Shown here: positions 57,552 to 64,000 of the stretch, one piece after another
How positions within the stretch are numbered: the stretch's first letter is position 1
Layout of the letters: every line of letters begins with the position of its first letter
DNA from: Musicola paradisiaca NCPPB 2511
GTDB lineage: Bacteria > Pseudomonadota > Gammaproteobacteria > Enterobacterales > Enterobacteriaceae
DNA length: 64,000 bases
Assembly (NCBI RefSeq): GCF_000400505.1
Contig: NZ_CM001857.1
Location: forward strand, 4,458,405 to 4,522,404
Direction: 5' to 3'
Program-made: the position numbers and the translations under genes
The notes under the pieces: model-generated
Database searches by the model: none
What the model was told of the DNA's origin: nothing
The model's input: only the letters and a program-made list of their open reading frames with translations

Positions 57552-58907
57552 ATGTCCCACACTATTCATGGCAAAACGCTGACGCAGTGGAAAACCGATT
57601 TCCCGTTGCTGACCGACCTTATCAATAAACAACCGGTGAATTGGTTCAATCCGGCAACGCGCCGTCTGAACGTTGCGTTGCAAGATATTCCGCTAAGCGC
57701 CGCGGAGGTGGCCGATGCCAGTCGACGGCTGCACCGTTTTGCGCCTTTTCTCATGCAGGCGTTCCCGGAGCTGGAAGCAAGCCAGGGTATTATCGAATCC
57801 GAACTGATGCCGATTCCGGCATTTGCCTATGCGCTCGCCGGGCAATACGGGCTGACGCCGCCTGACGTTTTACTGAAAAAAGACAGTCACCTGCCGGTTT
57901 CCGGTTCGGTCAAAGCCCGCGGAGGTATCTACGAGGTACTGTTTCATGCCGAGCGGCTGGCGATGCAACAAGGTTTACTGCGCGAAAGCGACGACTACCG
58001 CCGCCTGCTGGACTCCGACTGCCAGCAACTGTTTCGTCGCCACCGGGTCGCGGTTGGCTCAACCGGCAATCTGGGGTTATCAATCGGTATCGCCAGCGCG
58101 CGTCTCGGCTTTGACACCACGGTACATATGTCCGCCGATGCCCGGCAGTGGAAAAAGGATCGCCTGCGCGCCCACGGCGTGCGCGTTATGGAATACGCCG
58201 GCGACTACGGCCAGGCCGTCGCGCAGGGGCGCCGTGAAGCCGAGAGCGACCCTACCTGCTATTTCGTGGACGATGAAAACTCCACCGCATTGTTCCTCGG
58301 CTATGCCGTCGCGGGTGAACGATTGAAAGCCCAGTTTGACGCGCAAGGACGGGTCGTGGACGAGGAGCACCCGTTGTTCGTTTATCTGCCTTGCGGCGTA
58401 GGCGGCGCGCCCGGTGGTATCGCGTTCGGCCTGAAGCTGGCATTCGGCGACCATGCGCACTGCATTTTCGCCGAACCCACCGAGTCGCCCTGCATGCTGC
58501 TGGGCGTCTACACCGGGCAGCACGACCGGCTGTCGGTACAGGATTTCGGCATCAGCAACCACACCGCGGCGGATGGACTGGCGGTCGGTCGGCCGTCCGG
58601 CTTTGTCGGCCGAACCATGCAGCACTTGATCGATGGCTATTACACGCTGACGGATGAAGAGATGTACGCGCTGCTGCATCTGATGGACATCACGCAGGGC
58701 ATCCGGCTGGAACCCTCGGCGCTAGCCGGCGCGCCGGGATTTGTGCGGCTACTGCAGGAAACTCAAGGATACCGGCAACGATCACCGTTAACGCCGCAGC
58801 GCTGTCAGCAGGGAACGCATGTGATTTGGGCGACCGGCGGCGGCATGGTGCCGGTGGAAGAAATGGCGGCGTATCTGGCGGCCGGCGCCGCCTGTTACGG
58901 GAAATAA
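57552..58907 (+). CDS. dsdA: D-serine dehydratase
   Basis: A fold-type II PLP enzyme that deaminates D-serine to pyruvate and ammonia in the cytoplasm. From the chosen start [20 protein letters not shown] it has 451 residues (E. coli 442). The PLP lysine is about K121 in [17 protein letters not shown], the phosphate loop is [11 protein letters not shown], and [12 protein letters not shown] is the conserved glycine-rich region. Upstream in-frame starts at 57480 or 57543 exist but have poor ribosome sites. The usual partners dsdC and dsdX are not adjacent. A GNAT acetyltransferase starts two bases after its stop, so the two are likely one operon. Confidence 0.92.
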   Translation: MSHTIHGKTLTQWKTDFPLLTDLINKQPVNWFNPATRRLNVALQDIPLSAAEVADASRRLHRFAPFLMQAFPELEASQGIIESELMPIPAFAYALAGQYGLTPPDVLLKKDSHLPVSGSVKARGGIYEVLFHAERLAMQQGLLRESDDYRRLLDSDCQQLFRRHRVAVGSTGNLGLSIGIASARLGFDTTVHMSADARQWKKDRLRAHGVRVMEYAGDYGQAVAQGRREAESDPTCYFVDDENSTALFLGYAVAGERLKAQFDAQGRVVDEEHPLFVYLPCGVGGAPGGIAFGLKLAFGDHAHCIFAEPTESPCMLLGVYTGQHDRLSVQDFGISNHTAADGLAVGRPSGFVGRTMQHLIDGYYTLTDEEMYALLHLMDITQGIRLEPSALAGAPGFVRLLQETQGYRQRSPLTPQRCQQGTHVIWATGGGMVPVEEMAAYLAAGAACYGK

Positions 58908-58909
58908 TC

Positions 58910-59386
58910 ATGCCTCTGCTGGCCTTCACGCCCCAGGATTATTACCGGCTGCCGCGCTGGATAAACACTCCCGAGCTCAACATGCTGTGGGGTGGGCCGA
59001 CCTACGATTTCCCGCTGACGGAAGCGCAGATCGCAGCGCATCTGGCCAACCCGCAGTTTGTCCCCTACCTGTTCAAACACCACAGGCAACTTGTTGGTTT
59101 TATCGAAATCAGCCGGGTCGAGCCCAGACACTGTCGGCTCTGCCGGGTATTCATCGACCCGGCGCACCGCGGCCGCGGTCTGGCCCGCGTCATGTTGCAG
59201 GAAGCGATCCGCCAGGCCGCGCAGCGCTTCGGCGCCCGCGTCATTTCTCTGGCGGTGTTCACCCACAACCACGCCGCACTGCATTGCTACCGCTCGCTGG
59301 GTTTTAAAACCTACATGGTCGAACAATCCACCCGCCAGTTCGACGGCCATGCGCTGGAACTGGCCAGAATGCGCCTGACGCTCTGA
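58910..59386 (+). CDS. GNAT-family N-acetyltransferase
   Basis: A 158-residue protein with the GNAT fold: the acetyl-CoA pyrophosphate loop is DPAHRGRGLARVMLQEAIRQ (R/QxxGxG/A) and HNHAALHCYRSLGFK is the typical C-terminal motif. The substrate is unknown. It starts two bases downstream of dsdA, and the ribosome site falls inside the dsdA end, so translation is coupled; a role on D-serine, another amino acid or an antimetabolite is possible (inference). Confidence 0.85.
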   Translation: MPLLAFTPQDYYRLPRWINTPELNMLWGGPTYDFPLTEAQIAAHLANPQFVPYLFKHHRQLVGFIEISRVEPRHCRLCRVFIDPAHRGRGLARVMLQEAIRQAAQRFGARVISLAVFTHNHAALHCYRSLGFKTYMVEQSTRQFDGHALELARMRLTL

Positions 59387-59475
59387 GCCCGGGCCGGCTG
59401 AGCGCCATCGTCCGCCGAGTCGAATCCGTCCATGCGCAAACGCGCAACGTGCTGAGCGCTATTACCTCACAGACG

Positions 59476-60528
59476 CTAAGCGTCCGTGTTCGCCGGCGTG
59501 CCGCAATCCGGGCAGAAGTGGAAAAACGCATTCTTTTTCAAACCGCAGCCGGTACATTGCGACAACAACTGCAAACCGCAATGCATACAAAACGTCGGCG
59601 TATTGCCGTTCTGCAAAATCAGAGGGCGATCGCAGCCGGGGCACTGATTGCGCGCCAGCGCCGACAACGCGGCCTCGTAATGGATGGACTCCTTGCGCTC
59701 CTCCTGCGAGGCCGTCTGCTCCTGCCGTTTCTGCTCCAGATAAAGCTGCAACCGGTGCAACAACGCCCGGCCGCCGAAAAACGTCAGCACGACGCCGACG
59801 CCATAGCGGATATAGCCGCCAAAGCTGGGCAAATAAGGCACCAATTCGACGAAAAAGCCGAACAGCGCAAACAGCATGAACCCCCAGACAAACGGCCATT
59901 GATTGCTGCGGCGATAACGGCGAAACAGCAGGATCGCCGCCGCCAGCAGTGGGCCGACAAACGCCAGCCGGATAAAAAAGGCCTGCAATGCGGCGCGATC
60001 TATCGCCTGGATATAACGGGCGTCCGCGTCCTGCTGCAGTTGGGCCAGCGCCTGGGTCACGGGGCTGATTTGCGCCTGCAATTGCCGTTTCTGCTTCTGT
60101 AAATCGCCAAGCTGTCCATCAAGCTGTTTTTGCAACGCCAACAGCCGATCAAGCTCGCGGGTACGCTTGATCACCTCCGGGTTTTGGTCGGTCAGCTCAG
60201 TGCTGCTGCGCGTCACACGCCAGTTGTCAAAACTGGCGCGAGCCTTGGCATAATCATTGCCGGCCGTTTCACGCTCGTCCTGTTTTTCCGACAGCGCGGC
60301 ATCCAGCTTCTGACGCGCCTCCTGCAACGGCGCCATCCGCTGATTCTGTACGTCAACCGCCGCCTGATCGACAAAGCTGCTGCGCACCGGCTCATCGTTC
60401 AGCGACGGCAAATCTTCCAGCACACCGGAGCTAATCATGATCAGGAAATAGGCAAACAGCAGCGCCACTCCCCATTGTCCCAATCGGATCAGGCGCTCCG
60501 GCCCGCGTAACGGTTTAAATGCTCGCAT
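59476..60528 (-). CDS. Membrane protein with coiled coil and C-terminal double zinc ribbon
   Basis: A 350-residue protein of unknown function. Visible parts: TM1 at about 16-35 (QWGVALLFAYFLIMISSGVL), a long charged, presumably periplasmic coiled coil (about 50-165; LDRLLALQKQLDGQLGDLQK), TM2-TM4 at about 180-255 (FFIRLAFVGPLLAAAILLF and later helices), then a cytoplasmic tail with four CxxC knuckles: CPGC, CMHC, CTGC and CPDC, which form two zinc ribbons. It follows the ACR3/BASS-type gene by 23 bases and is likely co-transcribed. Confidence 0.75.
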   Translation of the reverse strand: MRAFKPLRGPERLIRLGQWGVALLFAYFLIMISSGVLEDLPSLNDEPVRSSFVDQAAVDVQNQRMAPLQEARQKLDAALSEKQDERETAGNDYAKARASFDNWRVTRSSTELTDQNPEVIKRTRELDRLLALQKQLDGQLGDLQKQKRQLQAQISPVTQALAQLQQDADARYIQAIDRAALQAFFIRLAFVGPLLAAAILLFRRYRRSNQWPFVWGFMLFALFGFFVELVPYLPSFGGYIRYGVGVVLTFFGGRALLHRLQLYLEQKRQEQTASQEERKESIHYEAALSALARNQCPGCDRPLILQNGNTPTFCMHCGLQLLSQCTGCGLKKNAFFHFCPDCGTPANTDA

Positions 60529-60551
60529 GGGTTATTCTCACCAATCAGTTT

Positions 60552-61523
60552 TTATCGTTCAAAACGCATCCGCGGCGTCCAGCGGATATACACCAGCTCC
60601 GCCAGCAACTCGACCAGCGTCTGCGTCACTACCACCGCAGGCATCAGCGGCATCGCCCCCGGCACCGTCAACGCCAACGGCAAAATCACCAGCGCATTGC
60701 GGGTCGATGCGCTGAACACTACCGCGCGACCGGCGGGCGCATCCAGGCCGAACCCCCGCGCCACCATCCATCCCACCGCCGGCATCGCCACGGCAAACAG
60801 CAGATAGACCGGCAGCACCTGCCGCACGGTTTGCCCCGCCATCGCCAACTGCGGTGTCACAGACGCTGTCACCAGCGCCAGCACGACGGCCGTGGCGGGC
60901 ACCGGCAGCATGCCGAGCCAGATGTTGACGCGCGCGCCGGTCGGCGAACGGGCGCCCCAGCGCTGGCACAACCCGGCCAGCCCCAGGGGCAGCGCGATCA
61001 GCGTCAGAAACGCCGCCAGAAACGGCGCGCCGCTGACGGCAATCGCCGCATCATGAAACAGCAGCGTCAACCACAGCGGCAGCAACAGCATTTGCAACAA
61101 CAGCAACAACGGCGTAGCGGCCAATAGCAAACGCGAATCCGCGCCGCCCAGCCCGGAAAAAGTCACCACGTAATCCACACAGGGGCACAGCAGTACCATC
61201 GCCACGCCGATCGCGACCACCGGCGTCAACGCCGCCCAGTGCAACAATCCGGCCACCAGCAACGGCACGGCAAGGAAATTGGCGACGCACAGCGCCAGCA
61301 AAAAACGGCGATGTCGCAGCGCTTGCCGCAGCCGGGACAACGGCAATGACAGAAAGGTTGCAAACAGCATCAGCGCCAGCGCGGGATTGATGGCCTGCGC
61401 CAGCCCGTCTGCGGGCGGCCAGATCCAGGCCAACAGCGCGGCGGCGATCATGGAGGACAAATAAAGGGCGGTTTGTCGGCGATCCAACCAGCCGCTCCAC
61501 GCAGAAGTCGGTAATATCGGCAT
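60552..61523 (-). CDS. ACR3/BASS-superfamily transporter
   Basis: A 323-residue inner-membrane protein with about ten helices of the bile acid/arsenite/riboflavin superfamily. VLLCPCVDYVVTFSGLGGAD resembles the conserved Cys motif of TM4 of ACR3 arsenite exporters, and SASTRNALVILPLALT matches the second crossover region. No arsR or arsC is near, so arsenite export is only one option; small organic anions are another. Confidence 0.65.
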   Translation of the reverse strand: MPILPTSAWSGWLDRRQTALYLSSMIAAALLAWIWPPADGLAQAINPALALMLFATFLSLPLSRLRQALRHRRFLLALCVANFLAVPLLVAGLLHWAALTPVVAIGVAMVLLCPCVDYVVTFSGLGGADSRLLLAATPLLLLLQMLLLPLWLTLLFHDAAIAVSGAPFLAAFLTLIALPLGLAGLCQRWGARSPTGARVNIWLGMLPVPATAVVLALVTASVTPQLAMAGQTVRQVLPVYLLFAVAMPAVGWMVARGFGLDAPAGRAVVFSASTRNALVILPLALTVPGAMPLMPAVVVTQTLVELLAELVYIRWTPRMRFER

Positions 61524-61798
61524 CCGAGGTTAACTGAATGAGAGAAATGCTCCCGACTATGCCATCAATCCCGACCGCGCACCACCGACGGCGTCAGGCG
61601 CTCCGTCTCGCCCATTGGCGAATATCTTGTTTTTTCATTGACGGACGTAAAACATCCACGTCATGCTTGGCCCCGGGCGCCATATTGCTTACAGAATGAA
61701 AAACATCCCGCGCCTCTTATACAGAAAAAACATTCATCCATGATTCGAGCTCGCTTACTTTTTATAGCAACACTGAATTTGTTGACTGAGGATCCACT

Positions 61799-63076
61799 AT
61801 GTCACTTACGCGCAAAGTATTAACCGGTCTGCTGCTGGCCTCGTTGCCGCTACTGGCCACCCAGGCTGCCTCCACATCATGGAGCCTGGAAAAAGTGGTG
61901 GAAATCAGCCGCCACGGTGTACGCCCGCCGACGGAAGGCAATATCAAAACCATTCAGGAAGGTACCGGTCGGGAATGGCCGACCTGGCTGACCCGCTATG
62001 GCGAGTTGACCGGTCACGGCTACGCTGCCGCAGTGCTGAAAGGCCAGTATGAAGGCAGTTATCTGCGCGAAAATGCGCTGCTGACCGGCGCTTGCCCAGC
62101 CTCCGGCGAAGTATTTGTCTGGGCCAGCCCGTTGCAACGCACGCAGGAAACCGCCATGGCGCTGATGGACGGTGTCTTCCCCGGCTGCGGCATCACTATC
62201 CGCGGCGCGGCAAGCGAAGAACAGGACACGTTGTTCCACGCCGACGACGCCGGTGTCACGCTGGATGCCGAGCAGGTTCGCGCCGATTTGCAAAAAGCGA
62301 TGCAGAACAAAACCGCAGCCCAGCTTCAGACCGGTTTCAAACCGGATATCGAACGCCTGCAACGCGCGGTTTGCCAGACCGACAATAAACCCTGCCCGGC
62401 CTTTAGCGCCCAATGGGACGTTAAAGACGGCAAGAAAGGTTATCCGGTGCTGAATGGCCCGGCGGCGTTGGCCAACATGGCGGAAACCATCCGTCTGGCG
62501 TACAGCAACAACGCGCCGCTCAGCCAGGTAGCTTTCGGCAATGCCCGCAGTGCGGTCGACGTCGGCGCGCTGATGTCGCTGCTGACCGTCAATTATGATT
62601 TCACCAACGATCTGCCCTATGTCGCCCGTCGCGGCGCCTCCAATGTGCTCAACCAGATCGCGCTCTCACTGTCGACACAACCGCAGCCGGACGCCCCGCC
62701 CGCCGCCAAATGGCTGTTGTTCGTGGCGCACGACACCAATATCGCCCAGTTACGCACCCTGTTGGGGTTCACCTGGAAACAGGCGGAATATCCGCGCGGC
62801 AATATTCCGCCGGCAGGCAGCCTGATTTTCGAACGTTGGCGCAACAATCAGTCTGGCGAGCGTTTTTTACGCATCTATTTCCAGGCGCAATCGCTGGATC
62901 AGATCCGGGCGTTGATGCCGCTGGATAGCGGCAACCCGCCGTTACGCAGCGAATTCACCACCGATGGATGTCAGCAAACCGAAGTGGGGACTCTGTGCCC
63001 ATACGACGCGGCCCTGCAACGTCTTAATGACGCTATCGATCGCACCGCGCTGCTGCCGGTAAGCTATAGTCGCTAA
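61799..63076 (+). CDS. Periplasmic histidine acid phosphatase (AppA/Agp type)
   Basis: A 425-residue secreted phosphatase. Signal peptide about 1-23 (ending ATQAA). The phosphate-binding motif RHGVRPPT starts at R38, with the nucleophile H39, and the proton-donor motif is HDTN in LLFVAHDTNIAQL. HDTN is typical of phytases such as AppA, while glucose-1-phosphatase Agp has HDSN-like variants. Several Cys (GACPAS, CGIT, CQTDNKPC, DGCQQTEVGTLC) suggest disulfides. It could release phosphate from phytate or sugar phosphates; the substrate is not certain. Confidence 0.85.
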   Translation: MSLTRKVLTGLLLASLPLLATQAASTSWSLEKVVEISRHGVRPPTEGNIKTIQEGTGREWPTWLTRYGELTGHGYAAAVLKGQYEGSYLRENALLTGACPASGEVFVWASPLQRTQETAMALMDGVFPGCGITIRGAASEEQDTLFHADDAGVTLDAEQVRADLQKAMQNKTAAQLQTGFKPDIERLQRAVCQTDNKPCPAFSAQWDVKDGKKGYPVLNGPAALANMAETIRLAYSNNAPLSQVAFGNARSAVDVGALMSLLTVNYDFTNDLPYVARRGASNVLNQIALSLSTQPQPDAPPAAKWLLFVAHDTNIAQLRTLLGFTWKQAEYPRGNIPPAGSLIFERWRNNQSGERFLRIYFQAQSLDQIRALMPLDSGNPPLRSEFTTDGCQQTEVGTLCPYDAALQRLNDAIDRTALLPVSYSR

Positions 63077-63083
63077 GAAAACA

Positions 63084-63115
63084 GGCCGCAGTCCTGTGAT
63101 GAACAGGCTGCGGCC
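63084..63115 (+). terminator. Hairpin after the phosphatase gene
   Basis: GGCCGCAG and CTGCGGCC arms with further pairing CCTGT/ACAGG, seven bases past the stop codon. Confidence 0.55.
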
Positions 63116-63125
63116 TGGCAATGCC

Positions 63126-63163
63126 CCCCGCGGCGGCGATGCCCTGCGGGGTTTGTTGTTTTA
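63126..63163 (+). terminator. Second terminator-like hairpin
   Basis: CCCCGC and GCGGGG arms are followed by TTTGTTGTTTT, which gives the phosphatase transcript a proper Rho-independent end before the convergent MFS gene. Confidence 0.65.
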
Positions 63164-64000
63164 GCGTCTGGATCGCCGGGCGGCCACCAGCGCCAGCAAC
63201 GACAACGCCAGCGCAAACAGCACCACCGCCGGCCACCCACCCAACCGCCAGGCCATCATGGCGCAGGAAGAACCCAGCGCGCCGCCGGCAAACATCCCGC
63301 CCATGAACAGGGTGTTGATGCGCCCCCTGGCTGCATCCCGCAAGCCGTAGATGACATGCTGATGGGCAATCAGCGCGCTTTGCACCCCCAAATCCAACAG
63401 CACCACGCCGACGACCAACCCAACCCGCGACGGCCACCAGCCGAACACGCCCCAGGACAGCAGCGTCAACGCGACGCCCGCCAGAATCACCGGCCTATCC
63501 CCCAGGCGATCCGCCAGCCGTCCGGCCATCGGCGCCGCCATGATCCCCGCCACGCCGATCACCCCGAACAGGCCGGCCGCCGCCGCACCCAGCGGGCGAT
63601 CGCCGCTGGCGAGATAGAGCGCCAGTATGCTCCAGAACACGCTGAATGCGGCAAACAAGGCCCCTTGCACTAAGGTGGCGCGCCGCAGCGCCGCCTCTTC
63701 ACGCCACAGTGTCAGCAGCGACGACATCAGCGACCGATAAGAAAGCGAGGACGACGCCGGCAAACGCGGCAACATCCCCCCCATCAGCGCCGCGCCAGCC
63801 AGCGCCAACGGAGCACCCAGCCAGAACATGGCGCGCCAGCCCGCAACGTCCGCCACCAGCCCGGCGAGCGTCCGGCTCAGCAGAATACCGCTCAACAATC
63901 CGCTCATCACGGTGCCGACCACGGCGCCGCGCTGCCCCGGCGACGCTAGCGCTGCCGCCACCGGCACAATCTGCTGGGCAACCGTCGCACCGATGCCGGT
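63161..64000 (-). CDS. MFS transporter, C-terminal part
   Basis: About 279 residues are visible and the frame stays open to the right edge, so the N-terminus is missing. Typical MFS features: TVMSGLLSGILLSRTLAGLV (TM5 region with GxLLSR), PMAGRLADRLGDRPVI (second copy of motif A), and a run of helices to the C-terminal RRSRR. It resembles drug/metabolite exporters of the DHA1 type (YdhP/AraJ-like arrangement). Substrate cannot be inferred. Confidence 0.8.
   Translation of the reverse strand, partial: TGIGATVAQQIVPVAAALASPGQRGAVVGTVMSGLLSGILLSRTLAGLVADVAGWRAMFWLGAPLALAGAALMGGMLPRLPASSSLSYRSLMSSLLTLWREEAALRRATLVQGALFAAFSVFWSILALYLASGDRPLGAAAAGLFGVIGVAGIMAAPMAGRLADRLGDRPVILAGVALTLLSWGVFGWWPSRVGLVVGVVLLDLGVQSALIAHQHVIYGLRDAARGRINTLFMGGMFAGGALGSSCAMMAWRLGGWPAVVLFALALSLLALVAARRSRR

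Overview
ORGANISM. The window looks like a chromosome segment of a plant-associated soft-rot enterobacterium, most likely Dickeya or a close Pectobacteriaceae relative. Reasons: gene order shared with E. coli over several blocks (kdgK-yhjJ-dctA-bcs-dpp; yidQ-ibpA-ibpB with yidR; uspA/uspB-pitA-yhiN), proteins very close to E. coli K-12 orthologues, an ERIC repeat of the type common in Pectobacterium/Yersinia/Dickeya, and a type I cellulose operon (bcsOQABCDZ). The genus is an inference. No rRNA, tRNA, CRISPR array, prophage or insertion sequence was recognised. LAYOUT. 1-4.4 kb: end of kdgK, an ERIC element, the remnant of an alanyl-tRNA-editing (AlaX-type) gene, yhjJ and dctA. 4.9-16.5 kb (minus strand): the cellulose operon bcsO-Q-A-B-C-D-Z, with apparent single-site frameshifts in both bcsC and bcsD. 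17-20.8 kb: eamA exporter, a YafY/WYL regulator, a VOC protein and a MocR-type regulator. 20.9-26.7 kb (minus): dipeptide ABC transporter dppABCDF. 27.8-34 kb: an organic-acid module, a 2HCT citrate/malate carrier, the DcuR/DcuS two-component pair, and a DASS anion exchanger, with a perfect FNR box between dcuS and the exchanger. 34-45 kb: heat-shock genes ibpB/ibpA with ROSE-like leaders and a sigma-32 promoter, yidQ, then a six-gene sugar-catabolism cassette (LacI regulator, MHS permease, BNR/Asp-box protein, DHDPS-family aldolase, fucose-isomerase-like protein, FGGY kinase) wedged between yidQ and yidR. 45-56 kb: a DUF1471 peptide, yidA, a chemoreceptor with FliA and CRP sites, uspA/uspB, pitA, a frameshifted yhiN and a DosP-like EAL phosphodiesterase. 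56-64 kb: a small unknown ORF, dsdA with a coupled acetyltransferase, a zinc-ribbon membrane protein, an ACR3/BASS-type transporter, a histidine acid phosphatase and the end of an MFS permease. HOW THEY WORK TOGETHER. Several blocks are metabolic units: cellulose synthesis and secretion; peptide import; uptake of C4-dicarboxylates and citrate under DcuSR/FNR/CRP control; and an unassigned sugar pathway with its own repressor and a candidate palindromic operator. CAUTION. Four otherwise intact genes (bcsC, bcsD, the DHDPS-family gene, yhiN) are each broken at a short mononucleotide run. That pattern fits homopolymer sequencing error as well as real inactivation or phase variation, so it should be resolved before concluding that the strain is cellulose-negative.
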